A DNA stretch of 64,000 nt from Avibacterium sp. 20-132 (lineage in GTDB: Bacteria; Pseudomonadota; Gammaproteobacteria; Enterobacterales; Pasteurellaceae): assembly GCF_023611925.1 (NCBI RefSeq), contig NZ_CP091456.1:1-64000 (forward strand), given 5' to 3'. Under the pieces are notes generated by a model that did no database searches, was not told where the DNA came from, and saw only the letters and a program-made list of their open reading frames with translations. The position numbers and the translations under genes are program-made. Numbering within the stretch: the stretch's first letter is position 1; each line of letters begins with the position of its first letter. This document shows, in pieces, positions 9,184 to 18,095 of the stretch.

Positions 9184-10602
9184 CTAAACCAAATGAACTG
9201 TTGCCAATAACATTATCCACACAATTGTCAGTGCAGGCCCCAGTAAACCAATGATTACCCCGCCTAAACGAAATTCAGATTGTTTAATCAACCCCGTACT
9301 AAATGCAATAGCATTTGGCGGTGTGGAAACGGGTAAAAATAAAGCGCAAGACGCACTTAACCCGATCACTAAAGGCAAAATCGTTGGGGTTGCACCTTCC
9401 CCCCCTACCATTGCAAGTAATGATACCCCCATCGGGATAAGAATCGTTGTTGCGGCGGTATTACTCATAAAATTCGACAATAACACCGTGATGAAACCAA
9501 ATAAAATCAGCAATAAGACAAAACTCACTTGAATATGGCTAATTTTCTCAACAAAATGTGTGGCGATTTGCTGTTCTTCAATCGCAAGCCCTAACGCCAA
9601 CCCACCTGCAACGAGCATTAAGGTATCCCAAGGTAAACGGCGAATATCTTTTGCCTCTAGCACGCCTGTCATTGTTAAGCCAACGATGGGAATGCCGGAA
9701 GCTGCGGCAACAGGAATGCCTATCCATTTAGAAGTCAGCCAACAAAATAGCGTGATCGCTAAAATAATTAGTACGATCGTTTTATGTAATCTTTCTTGGT
9801 TGGTTGTGTCTTCTTCATCTTGGGTTAAAAAATCAAAACGCAAAGGTGCCTGATGTTTTAATTTGTATTTATAAATTAACACCCGCCAGAAAATAAAGAG
9901 CAATAAAAATGCTAAAGGCACGCCGACCATCATCCACTCTAAAAAGGAAATAGGATAACCCAATTTTTCTAATGCTCCCACGGCAATAGCATTCGGTGCA
10001 GAGCCAATAATTGTCCCCATTCCCCCCACCGAGGCTGCCGCAGGAATGCCTAATAGTAACGCTTTAGATAAATGCCCCTGTTCAGACAAACGCGAGAATA
10101 ATGGGCTGATTGTGGCGATCATCATTGCCGTGGTTGCGGTGTTACTCATCACCATTGACATCACCGCGGTAACAAGCATTAGTCCCCACAGCACATAAAG
10201 GGGATTTGTGCCAAATCTTGGTAGCACAGCTTTTAACAACATTACATCAAGTTTGGTTTTCTTCATTGCTTCCGCAAGGAAAAATCCGCCTAAAAATAGC
10301 CAAATCACACTATCTGACCACGTCTGCAAATATTTCATTGCATCATAGGCCTCACTTTTTCCCATTATCAGTACAAGAAACCCTACAATCAAAATACTGA
10401 CGGAAAAAGGCGGAATGGCCTCTGTTACCCATAAACTAATGGAAAAAAAGAGTAGAAATAGCACATAATTTTGAATTTTTGTAAAACTTGCATCAGAAGC
10501 AAGCAAGGTAAGCAATAAGGCAAAAATAATAGAAAAAAGAAAGCAAAAAAATTTTTTATTATTTAAGGTTTGCATTCCTTGCCAATATTGTTTAATTCCC
10601 AT
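9184..10602 (-). CDS. DASS/SLC13-family sodium-coupled di- or tricarboxylate (or sulfate) transporter
   Basis: A 472-residue inner-membrane protein with about 11-12 hydrophobic segments. It has the two internal repeats of the divalent anion:sodium symporter family, each with the SNT signature: SNTATTAMM near residue 155 and SNTAATTIL near residue 385, plus the family hallmark PPNAIAF near the C-terminus. Substrates in this family are C4-dicarboxylates, citrate or sulfate; the sequence alone does not decide, though proximity to no sulfur genes favours a carboxylate. ATG 10602 is preferred because GAGG lies just upstream; a TTG four codons earlier is less likely. It is a single gene, convergent with metE. 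Confidence 0.8.
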   Translation of the reverse strand: MGIKQYWQGMQTLNNKKFFCFLFSIIFALLLTLLASDASFTKIQNYVLFLLFFSISLWVTEAIPPFSVSILIVGFLVLIMGKSEAYDAMKYLQTWSDSVIWLFLGGFFLAEAMKKTKLDVMLLKAVLPRFGTNPLYVLWGLMLVTAVMSMVMSNTATTAMMIATISPLFSRLSEQGHLSKALLLGIPAAASVGGMGTIIGSAPNAIAVGALEKLGYPISFLEWMMVGVPLAFLLLFIFWRVLIYKYKLKHQAPLRFDFLTQDEEDTTNQERLHKTIVLIILAITLFCWLTSKWIGIPVAAASGIPIVGLTMTGVLEAKDIRRLPWDTLMLVAGGLALGLAIEEQQIATHFVEKISHIQVSFVLLLILFGFITVLLSNFMSNTAATTILIPMGVSLLAMVGGEGATPTILPLVIGLSASCALFLPVSTPPNAIAFSTGLIKQSEFRLGGVIIGLLGPALTIVWIMLLATVHLV

Positions 10603-10799
10603 ATAAAACCTCAAACTGTTTGATTACCGCTTGTTTAATATAAAGAATTTACTTAGAATTTGTTGTGATCCCATTCAAATAAATGACTTCTTTGATTTAT
10701 TTTTTCCGCTAAATTATTAATGAAAAGTTAAAATTATGACTAACTTTTTTAACTATTTTTAATTTCTTGTTATCGACAATTTTGATTAAGGAGAACAGA

Positions 10800-11297
10800 A
10801 TGAAAATAACCAGTCAAGCCATTGAACAAGGCGTATTTTTGGATAAATATGGAAAACGCGGTACACAATTCAGCCCAAATGGAATGCCAACTTACTCGAT
10901 TCCTTTTGAGATTGAAAATGCACCTGAAGGCACAAAATCCTTCGCTGTGGTGTTAGAAGACAAAGATGCGATTACCGCGAGTGGTTTTGTGTGGATACAT
11001 TGGCTTATTGCTAATTTAACGCGTACCTCCGTACAAGAAAATGAAAGCCAAAGCGCCACGGATTATGTACAAGGGGCAAACAGTTGGGCAAGTGTGTTAG
11101 GCAAATTTGACATCGCAGAAGCCTCGTTCTATGGCGGAATGGCGCCCCCAAATTGCCCCCACCGTTATGAATTAATCGTTTATGCCTTAGATACGGAACT
11201 CGATCTTAACGCAGGTTTTAGATTTAATGATTTACACTTTGCTATGCAAAATCACATTCTGGCTCAAGCCAGTGTAATGGGAACTTATGATGTTTAG
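10800..11297 (+). CDS. YbhB/YbcL-family phosphatidylethanolamine-binding-like protein
   Basis: A 165-residue cytoplasmic protein of the PEBP/Raf-kinase-inhibitor-like fold. Family signatures are present: FAVVLEDKDA near residue 47, WIHWLIANL near residue 62, and MAPPNCPHRYELIVYALD near residue 120, which includes the ligand-pocket loop and the conserved PHRY. Bacterial YbhB-type proteins have no settled function. AAGGAG sits 7 bases before the ATG at 10800. The gene is alone between the transporter promoter region and a USS hairpin. Upstream, 10603-10799 is AT-rich and should carry both divergent promoters. Confidence 0.88.
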   Translation: MKITSQAIEQGVFLDKYGKRGTQFSPNGMPTYSIPFEIENAPEGTKSFAVVLEDKDAITASGFVWIHWLIANLTRTSVQENESQSATDYVQGANSWASVLGKFDIAEASFYGGMAPPNCPHRYELIVYALDTELDLNAGFRFNDLHFAMQNHILAQASVMGTYDV

Positions 11298-11315
11298 AGG
11301 TAAATCCTAAAAAAC

Positions 11316-11373
11316 AAAAGTGCGGTATTATTTTTTGAGATTTTTAAAATCTTAGAAATTCCACCGCACTTTA
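11316..11373 (+). terminator. Uptake-signal hairpin after the PEBP-like gene
   Basis: AAAGTGCGGT at 11317-11326 and ACCGCACTTT at 11363-11372 can pair across a 36-base arm-and-loop that itself contains GATTTTTAAAATC. It stands 20 bases after the stop and is also the left end of the duplicated element that follows. Confidence 0.65.
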
Positions 11374-11589
11374 AATTTAAGCTAACCTCACTCCCCGTCC
11401 AAACCGCCCGAATGGAAATAAAATTTTTAGAAAAGTCACGCCGAGCGAGAGCGAAGCGAACATCAGGCTTACTTTTCGTTAAAAAAATTTTATTGGAATG
11501 AGGAAAAAAGTGGTTTGATCGAAGTTTCCTTTTCTTTGCTAACTTTCTTTTGGGTAAGCAAAAGAAAGTTAGTCGCTCAAAGAGCGAAA
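11317..11589. repeat. Duplicated ~270-bp non-coding element, copy 1
   Basis: The element begins with an inverted uptake-signal pair. It continues with a conserved run (starting CCCCGTCCAAACCGCCCGAA) and ends with a strong palindrome at 11541-11570: AACTTTCTTTTG, a 6-base spacer, CAAAAGAAAGTT. Copy 2 follows about 333 bases later with more than 90% identity by eye. I see no open frame with coding character; a 75-codon minus-strand frame in copy 2 is low-complexity and overlaps the palindromes. Function unknown; it could be a dispersed repeat. Confidence 0.8.
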
Positions 11590-11649
11590 CTTGTTCTTAA
11601 TACTCAATAAAAAAGAAATTTAACGTAGAAAAATTGCTAACCAGACAAT

Positions 11650-11921
11650 AAAGTGCGGTGATTTTTCAATAAATTTTAAAAATCCCAAAATTCCCACCGC
11701 ACTTTAAATTTAAGCCAACCACATTCCCCGTCCAAACCGCCCGAATGGAAATAAAATTTTTAGAAAAGTCACGCCGAGCGAGAGCGAAGCGAACATCAGG
11801 CTTACTTTTCGTTAAGAAAATTTTATTGGAATGAGGAAAAAGCGGTTTGATCGGGGTTCCCTTTTCTTTGCTAACTTTCTTTTGGGTAAGCAAAAGAAAG
11901 TTAGTTGCTCAAAGAGCGAAA
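11650..11921. repeat. Duplicated ~270-bp non-coding element, copy 2
   Basis: Second copy of the 11317-11589 element. The uptake-signal pair is at 11650-11659 and 11696-11705, and the 30-base palindrome at 11873-11902 is identical to that of copy 1. The stretch between the copies (11590-11649) is unrelated AT-rich sequence. The uptake-signal inner arms differ in sequence between copies but keep the ability to pair, which suggests the hairpin is maintained. Confidence 0.8.
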
Positions 11922-11964
11922 AGAGATAGAAAAAAGTCATTATTTCTATTCTAGCAATTTACCG

Positions 11965-14900
11965 TTACCCCAATGTATTAATCACACTCAAAATCCGCTT
12001 ATCTGAAATAGGATATTTCGTCCCTAATTGTTGAGCAAATAAACTTACTCTTAATTCTTCTATCATATAAGGAATTTCCGCCACTTCTGCTGGGATTGGC
12101 TTCGATTTTGGCAGTTTTAGCAATAACTGCTGATACGCGTTTTGTACGTTTTCTACTCTTAGCATTGCGGCGCGATCACGATTAGGATCTTGCAGTAATT
12201 TATCCATACGTTTATCAATAGCTTGCAAATAACGCAATAAATCGGGTAAATGTTGATAGCCTGTTTTCTGTACAAAATTTGGATAAATCAGATGATTAAT
12301 TTGCGCTTTAATATCTGAAAGAGCAAAAGCTAAGGTGAAATCCATTTTGCCTTTTAAACGTTTATTGATTTCAAAGACCCGTGTCAATATTTCTTCAACT
12401 TGTTTGGCAATTTCCACCGTGGTTTCATTTAAATTTGCACGAATATGCTCTTTTAAGCGCTCGAAATCCTGCTCATTCCACACAAAACCGCCAAAATCTT
12501 GCACTAATTTATCCACTGCACAAGCAATACAATCGTCAATTAATTCCAGTACTTTACCAAAGGGCGTGAAATAGAGTCCCAATTTTGATTTATTCGGCAG
12601 TTTTTCGTGTAAATATTTTATTGGTGATGGAACATTGAGTAATAATAAACGGCGTAACCCCTGTTCCATTGCCACCGCTTGCTCAAATTCGGTTTCAAAC
12701 AATTTAATTCCCACAGACTCTTTTTCATCCACAATGGCAGGATAGGCTTTGATGGTAAAGCCTTGTTTTTTCTGTTCATAATATTGCGGTAACTGATCGA
12801 AATTCCATAAATGAATACCTGTTTGTTCAATACCTTCATCTGCGACTGCCGATAAGGTTTCTTGCACTTGCTCTTTTAAATGGACTTTTAATTCATCTAA
12901 ATTTTTACTTTCAGTAATTTTTTTCCCTTTCTCATTGACGACACGAAACGTCATTGTTAAGTGCGGTGAAATTTGGCTTAAATTCCATTCATCAGGGGCA
13001 ACATAAACGCCTGTTATTTTACGCAATTCCGCAGAAAGGGTTTCTAACAACGGTTTATCTAAATCATTCACCCGCCCAAGAAAGGCTTCCGCATAATTCG
13101 GCGCAGGCACAAAATGGCGGCGTAAGGTTTTTGGCAGGGATTTAATCAGCGCAATAATCAGCTCTTTGCGTAGCCCCGGAATTTGCCAGTCAAAACCTTG
13201 CATTTCTACTTGATTCAGCAATGGCAAGGGAATATGCACGGTTACCCCATCGGCTTCCATACCCGGCTCAAATTGGTAGCTCAGTTTTAATTTTACGTTA
13301 CCCTGATGCCAGAAATTCGGAAAATCTAACTCACTGACATTCGCATTGTCATTGGTAAGAAAGGCTTTTTCAAAATTAAGCAATTCTGGATCTTGTTGGC
13401 GAGCTTTTTTCCACCAAGTATCAAAATGCTTTTGCGACACCACATCCGTGCCAATGCGTTGATCATAAAAGTCAAATAATGTGCGTTCATCAACTAAAAT
13501 ATCTCGACGACGGCTTTTATGTTCCAATTCTTCCACTTCGCGGATAAGCTTTTGATTTTGTAAGAAAAAGGCGTGTTTAGTGTGCCAATTTCCTTCAACT
13601 AATGCTGATTGAATAAAGATTTCTCGGCTGACAATCGGATCTATTCGTCCATAATTGACTGGACGACTTGCCACAATTGGCACACCATAAAGGGTTACTT
13701 TTTCATTGGCAATCACTGCCCCTTTAGCTTTTGACCAACGTGGTTCAGCATAAGATTTTTTCACTAAATGTTGAGCTAAAGGCTCAATCCATTCAGGATC
13801 AATCTCTGCCACCATTCTCCCCCATAGTTTTGAGGTTTCCACTAATTCTGCGGCAATACACCATTTGGGCTGTTTTTTAAATAGCACGGAATTCGGAAAA
13901 ATAGCAAAATGGGCATTTCTTGCGCCTAAATATTGTTGCTTCTCCGCTTCTTTCATACCAATATGAGAAAGTAAGCCAGCCAACAGTGCGGTGTGAATTT
14001 GGGTATATTCTGCTGTTTGCGAATTAATCGGCAAACCTATTTCACGCACGGTTAAACGAATTTGATGATAAATATCCTGCCATTCACGTACACGGATATA
14101 GTTCAAATAATCTTTCTGACATAAACGGCGGAATTGATTTTTACTCAGTGCCTTTTGCTGTTCTTGTAAATAATTCCACAAATTTAAAAAAGCCAGAAAA
14201 TCAGATTTTTTATCTGCAAAACGGCGATGTTTTTCATCAGCTGCTTGCTGTTTTTCTTGTGGGCGCTCTCTAGGATCTTGAATAGAGAGCGCGGCTACAA
14301 TGATCATTACCTCGTGTAAGGCATTACTATTTACTGCACTGAGCAACATTTTTCCCAAGCGAGGATCAACAGGAAGTTGCGCAAGCTGTCGCCCAATTTG
14401 GGTGAGCTGGCGTTTTTCGCCTTGTTTAGTTTTCACCATTTGAAAGGCTTGTAATTCTTCCAATAATTTAATGCCATCTTGAATATGGCGTTTATCGGGG
14501 GCATCTACAAAAGGAAATGCGCTAATATCATCTAGCCCGAGTGCCGTCATTTGCAAAATCACCGAGGCTAAATTTGTGCGTAAAATTTCAGGATCAGTAA
14601 ATTCTGGACGTTGGTTAAAATCCTCCTCTGAATAAAGGCGGATACAAATCCCTTCTGATACACGTCCACAACGTCCTTTACGTTGATTAGCCGAGGCTTG
14701 TGAAATAGGTTCTATCGGAAGACGTTGTACCTTTGTACGATAGCTATAACGAGAAATGCGTGCGGTTCCCGGATCAATCACATATTTAATGCCCGGCACG
14801 GTCAGTGAAGTTTCAGCGACATTCGTTGCCAATACAATACGATTTAAGCCACTTGGGTGAAAAATTTTATTTTGTTCTTGTGCCGACAAACGTGCAAAGA

Positions 14901-15873
14901 GCGGTAAGATTTCAGTATGTTTTAGTTGCTGCTTTTCTAATGCTTCAGCAGTATCGCGAATTTCACGTTCACCGTTCAAGAAAATCAAAATATCGCCCCG
15001 CCCTTCTGCTTGCAGTTCATCAACCGCATTGAGAATAGCTTGAATTTGATCTTGTTCTTCCGTTTCAATCACAGGACGATAACGCACTTCAACAGGGTAA
15101 GTTCGCCCTGAAACTTCAATAATGGGGGCATTATTAAAATGGCGAGAAAAACGTTCTACATCAATGGTTGCTGAGGTGATAATAACTTTTAAATCAGGGC
15201 GTTTTGGTAATAGCTGTTTCAGATAGCCAAGAATAAAATCATTGTTCAAACTGCGTTCGTGCGCTTCATCAATAATCAAGGTATCATATTGATTTAAAAA
15301 AGGATCACTTTGGATTTCGGCTAATAAGATCCCATCAGTCATCAATTTAATTTGAGTCTCATCGCTAATTTGATCATTAAAGCGCACTTTATATCCCACC
15401 AATGAGCCTAATTCACAGTGTAATTCTTCTGCAATACGCGTTGCAACACTGCGAGCAGCAATACGACGGGGCTGGGTATGCCCAATTAGCCCTTTTTTGC
15501 CCAAACCTAAGTCAAGACACATTTTAGGTAATTGCGTGGTTTTTCCTGATCCCGTTTCCCCCGCAATAATCACCACTTGATTTTGCTTAATGGCATTTAA
15601 AATTTCATCTTTGCGCTGACTGACTGGTAAATTTTGAGGAAATTCTATTTTCCCAACCGCTTCTTGACGTTGCTGTAAACGTGCCTGTGATTGCTGAATT
15701 TGTAGTTGGATTTCTGCCGCCACTTTTTCTTGCGTTTGGGCATTTTTGATTTGATGTAGCCCTTTAATTCGCCCTTTCAAACGGCGATAATCCACGTTCA
15801 TTATCGCGCCTAATTGAGTGAATAAGGCTTTTTGTACTGGGTTAAATGGTTGTTTGTGTTTTGTATTTTTCAT
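11965..15873 (-). CDS. hrpA: ATP-dependent RNA helicase HrpA (DEAH box)
   Basis: At 1302 residues it matches Escherichia coli HrpA (about 1300). Helicase motifs are in order: GETGSGKTTQLPK (Walker A) near residue 100, DEAHERS near 200, ITSATID near 235, and NQRKGRCGRVSEG (motif VI) near 400. These are followed by the HA2/OB segments and the long DUF3418 C-terminal region special to HrpA. HrpA acts on mRNA and on stalled, collided ribosomes in the cytoplasm. I prefer the ATG at 15873; a TTG 17 codons upstream adds unconserved residues, and neither has a clear Shine-Dalgarno. Single gene; the repeat-rich gap at 15.9-16.4 kb lies upstream. Confidence 0.95.
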   Translation of the reverse strand: MKNTKHKQPFNPVQKALFTQLGAIMNVDYRRLKGRIKGLHQIKNAQTQEKVAAEIQLQIQQSQARLQQRQEAVGKIEFPQNLPVSQRKDEILNAIKQNQVVIIAGETGSGKTTQLPKMCLDLGLGKKGLIGHTQPRRIAARSVATRIAEELHCELGSLVGYKVRFNDQISDETQIKLMTDGILLAEIQSDPFLNQYDTLIIDEAHERSLNNDFILGYLKQLLPKRPDLKVIITSATIDVERFSRHFNNAPIIEVSGRTYPVEVRYRPVIETEEQDQIQAILNAVDELQAEGRGDILIFLNGEREIRDTAEALEKQQLKHTEILPLFARLSAQEQNKIFHPSGLNRIVLATNVAETSLTVPGIKYVIDPGTARISRYSYRTKVQRLPIEPISQASANQRKGRCGRVSEGICIRLYSEEDFNQRPEFTDPEILRTNLASVILQMTALGLDDISAFPFVDAPDKRHIQDGIKLLEELQAFQMVKTKQGEKRQLTQIGRQLAQLPVDPRLGKMLLSAVNSNALHEVMIIVAALSIQDPRERPQEKQQAADEKHRRFADKKSDFLAFLNLWNYLQEQQKALSKNQFRRLCQKDYLNYIRVREWQDIYHQIRLTVREIGLPINSQTAEYTQIHTALLAGLLSHIGMKEAEKQQYLGARNAHFAIFPNSVLFKKQPKWCIAAELVETSKLWGRMVAEIDPEWIEPLAQHLVKKSYAEPRWSKAKGAVIANEKVTLYGVPIVASRPVNYGRIDPIVSREIFIQSALVEGNWHTKHAFFLQNQKLIREVEELEHKSRRRDILVDERTLFDFYDQRIGTDVVSQKHFDTWWKKARQQDPELLNFEKAFLTNDNANVSELDFPNFWHQGNVKLKLSYQFEPGMEADGVTVHIPLPLLNQVEMQGFDWQIPGLRKELIIALIKSLPKTLRRHFVPAPNYAEAFLGRVNDLDKPLLETLSAELRKITGVYVAPDEWNLSQISPHLTMTFRVVNEKGKKITESKNLDELKVHLKEQVQETLSAVADEGIEQTGIHLWNFDQLPQYYEQKKQGFTIKAYPAIVDEKESVGIKLFETEFEQAVAMEQGLRRLLLLNVPSPIKYLHEKLPNKSKLGLYFTPFGKVLELIDDCIACAVDKLVQDFGGFVWNEQDFERLKEHIRANLNETTVEIAKQVEEILTRVFEINKRLKGKMDFTLAFALSDIKAQINHLIYPNFVQKTGYQHLPDLLRYLQAIDKRMDKLLQDPNRDRAAMLRVENVQNAYQQLLLKLPKSKPIPAEVAEIPYMIEELRVSLFAQQLGTKYPISDKRILSVINTLG

Positions 15874-16033
15874 TAGTTTTATATCTGAGATCACGCTAGC
15901 TTTTATCAAGCGTAAAATAATCAATAGCGTGAATGATTTTCAAGGTTTTCTTGTTATATATTTGTGGGCAAGTTTACTAAAAACAATCAAAAAATAAATA
16001 AAATTTGCACCGCACTTTGGTTTTGATTTTATA

Positions 16034-16112
16034 CGAACGGACACATAGGTCCATTCCTACGTCTTGCCTTTTAGCAAGATAAAAATAGCTGAAATTTCAT
16101 CGTACTTTTTTA
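16034..16112. repeat. Palindromic dispersed repeat, copy A
   Basis: In the 580-base gap between hrpA and rplT, the segment beginning CGGACACATAGGTCCATTCC and ending near ATTTCATCGTACTTT is repeated at 16273-16347. GGACACATAGGTCC contains an imperfect palindrome. No coding frame is seen. Confidence 0.7.
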
Positions 16113-16206
16113 TTTTATTAATTTTTACCAAGATCTATTTCTTCCCAGTAAAAAGTCCCTCTCTTTTTTAATAAACAGAGGATTGCGAGAGTTATCATTA
16201 TTTCCT

Positions 16207-16234
16207 CGTAGGGGCGAACCTATGTGTTCGCCCG
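16207..16234. repeat. Palindromic dispersed repeat, inverted short copy
   Basis: GTAGGGGCGAACCTATGTGT followed by TCGCCCG contains the palindrome GGGCGAAC-CTATGT-GTTCGCCC. It is the inverted version of the CACATAGGT/CCCTAC core in the two flanking copies. Short elements of this GGGGCGAAC...GTTCGCCC type are scattered in many proteobacterial genomes. Confidence 0.65.
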
Positions 16235-16272
16235 TATTTATTTTCCAATTTATTGTTTAGAAAATATTATTT

Positions 16273-16347
16273 CGGACAGACACATAGGTCCGTCCCTACA
16301 GCTTGCCTCTTAGTAAGATAAAAATAGCTGAAATTTCACCGTACTTT
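16273..16347. repeat. Palindromic dispersed repeat, copy B
   Basis: The sequence starting CGGACAGACACATAGGTCCG and running to CACCGTACTTT repeats copy A at 16034-16112 with a handful of substitutions. The rest of the gap (15874-16033 and 16113-16206) is AT-rich and shows nothing else I can name, apart from the hrpA promoter that must lie near its left edge. Confidence 0.7.
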
Positions 16348-16410
16348 AATCGGATAAAAAACCTTGATAAATCATTCTTATGCTTATTTTGGCAAAATGA
16401 GCTTATAAGA

Positions 16411-16434
16411 AAAAGGACGCTATGTAGCGTCCCT
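16411..16434 (-). terminator. Terminator of the infC-rpmI-rplT operon
   Basis: On the minus strand GGGACGCTA-CATA-TAGCGTCC is followed by TTTTTC, a compact GC-rich rho-independent terminator about 20 bases after the rplT stop. Confidence 0.92.
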
Positions 16435-16454
16435 TAACAATCAGCCTTTAAAAA

Positions 16455-16811
<357 letters not shown>

Positions 16812-16873
16812 TTAATCTCCTATACAATATTATTAACTAAAATTCACTTGACGTACGCTTTACTTGTTTACGC

Positions 16874-17071
16874 TTATGCGTATGGCAAGCAGGCTACAAC
16901 TAAAACTTGGTCTGCTTTCGCAACCATTGATTTATGACGTAGATGACGTTTACGTTTAGTGGTTTTCTTAGTCAAAATATGACGTAAGTGAGATTGTTTA
17001 CGTTTGAAACCGCCAGAAGCTGTTTTTTTGAAACGCTTCGCAGCACCACGTACTGTTTTAATTTTAGGCAT
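16874..17071 (-). CDS. rpmI: 50S ribosomal protein L35
   Basis: A 65-residue, very basic protein: [20 protein letters not shown], then [20 protein letters not shown]. This is normal L35 length and sequence. It lies between infC and rplT, as in most gamma-proteobacteria. The 217-base gap to infC contains a terminator-like hairpin and two further stems (see separate entries), so rpmI-rplT output may be set by attenuation or L20 binding. Confidence 0.99.
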
Positions 17072-17190
17072 TGTTTAAATAACTCCGCATTGTTTAAGTT
17101 AAATTTAATGATCAGGCGAATAAAAATTTTATTACTTGTAAAGCACTCATCATTTCGATTTAGTTAGCCGAGGGCTATCCTACATAAGGA

Positions 17191-17216
17191 AATCAGGTTG
17201 CGTAGTTTACCTGATT
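17191..17216 (-). promoter_or_regulatory. Hairpin in the rpmI leader (candidate L20 control region)
   Basis: AATCAGGT and ACCTGATT pair across a 10-base loop, about 120 bases before rpmI. A second small stem, TAGCC-GAG-GGCTA, lies just downstream (17165-17177 region). L20 in Escherichia coli regulates through structured RNA in this same interval. Assigning that job to these stems is inference. Confidence 0.45.
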
Positions 17217-17235
17217 ATCACTTTGTTTTTCCGCA

Positions 17236-17272
17236 AAGAAAAACGGATGAATTCTATAAGATCCATCCGTTT
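17236..17272 (-). terminator. Terminator or attenuator between infC and rpmI
   Basis: On the minus strand AAACGGATG, a 14-base loop and CATCCGTTT form a perfect 9-bp stem followed by TTC TTT. It is 16 bases after the infC stop, so it would cut transcription from infC into rpmI-rplT, at least in part. Confidence 0.75.
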
Positions 17273-17288
17273 TAGGCAAGAAATAAAA

Positions 17289-17831
17289 TTATTTTTTCTT
17301 CGGTGCAATTACCATTACAGCTTGACGACCTTCTAGTTTCCCCGGGGCTGACTCAATCATTGCAATTTCTGAGGTATCTTGTTTAACACGCTCTAGCACA
17401 TTTAATCCAATATCTTGGTGAGCCATTTCACGACCGCGGAAACGAACTGTAATTTTTACTTTATCACCATCTTCTAAGAAACGTAAGATACTGCGTAATT
17501 TAACTTGGTAATCCCCTTCATCAGTACCCGGACGGAATTTAATTTCCTTCACTTGTACAACTTTTTGCTTTTTCTTCTGCTCTTTCGCTGCTTTACCTTT
17601 TTCATAAAGGAATTTACCGTAATTCATAATACGGCAAACGGGTGGCTCAGCATTTGGGCTGATTTCCACGAGATCGAGATTTACTTCTTCCGCTTTATTT
17701 AAAGCCTCTTGCAGACTGACAATTCCTGCTTGCTCACCATCTTGGTCAATCAAGCGAACTTCCTTCGCCCGAATTTCTTCATTAATGCGATTTGGGCGAT
17801 TTGTTGTTGGTGCTTTTTTTACGGTTTTAAT
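17289..17831 (-). CDS. infC: Translation initiation factor IF-3 (AUU start)
   Basis: IF-3 binds the 30S subunit and checks the start codon and initiator tRNA. No ATG, GTG or TTG fits the conserved N-terminus. Instead the frame runs back to AUU codons at 17834 and 17831, 6-9 bases after GAGG, reading [20 protein letters not shown]. Starting at 17831 gives 180 residues, the usual length. Rare AUU initiation at infC is the classic autoregulation device: IF-3 discriminates against its own start codon. Conserved blocks include [22 protein letters not shown] sequence, [19 protein letters not shown] and [17 protein letters not shown]. The first AUU (17834) is an equally possible start. Confidence 0.95.
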   Translation of the reverse strand: MKTVKKAPTTNRPNRINEEIRAKEVRLIDQDGEQAGIVSLQEALNKAEEVNLDLVEISPNAEPPVCRIMNYGKFLYEKGKAAKEQKKKQKVVQVKEIKFRPGTDEGDYQVKLRSILRFLEDGDKVKITVRFRGREMAHQDIGLNVLERVKQDTSEIAMIESAPGKLEGRQAVMVIAPKKK

Positions 17832-17968
17832 AATCTTATTCCTCTATATAGTTAAAACAATTTTCTGCAATGCAGAAGAACGAAATTTCACTTGCTTTAT
17901 CTAAAGCAAAAACGGGCAAATTCTATAGTATTTACAGTTATTATGCAATAGTTCATTTCAAACACAAT

Positions 17969-17984
17969 CGTGATCGTTATCACA
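17969..17984. promoter_or_regulatory. CRP-like half-palindrome upstream of infC
   Basis: CGTGA-TCGTTA-TCACA differs from the CRP consensus TGTGA-N6-TCACA at one base. It lies about 140 bases upstream of the infC start and close to the dnaJ terminator. The match could be chance; no nearby gene is an obvious CRP target. Confidence 0.3.
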
Positions 17985-17993
17985 AAAAATACA

Positions 17994-18030
17994 AAAAAAC
18001 GACCGCACTTGATAAAATACGATCGTTTTT
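17994..18030 (-). terminator. Terminator after dnaJ, containing an uptake signal
   Basis: On the minus strand AAAACGATCG and CGGTCGTTTT form the stem, with the uptake core AAGTGCGGT in the right arm, followed by TTTTG. It lies 66 bases after the dnaJ stop. Confidence 0.7.
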
Positions 18031-18095
18031 AATTTAAAGGCTGGTTTAGTTCAAATAATCCTGTTTTAATTCACTATCTCAGCGAATTTAACAAG

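Noticed and set aside
11666..11893. 75-codon minus-strand open frame in the second 270-bp element
   Set aside because: It runs through the palindromes and uptake-signal arms of a repeat. It has no counterpart of equal frame in copy 1 with conserved start and no ribosome site.
17969..17984. CRP control of infC as a strong claim
   Set aside because: One-mismatch site without a typical CRP-regulated neighbour. Kept only as a low-confidence feature.
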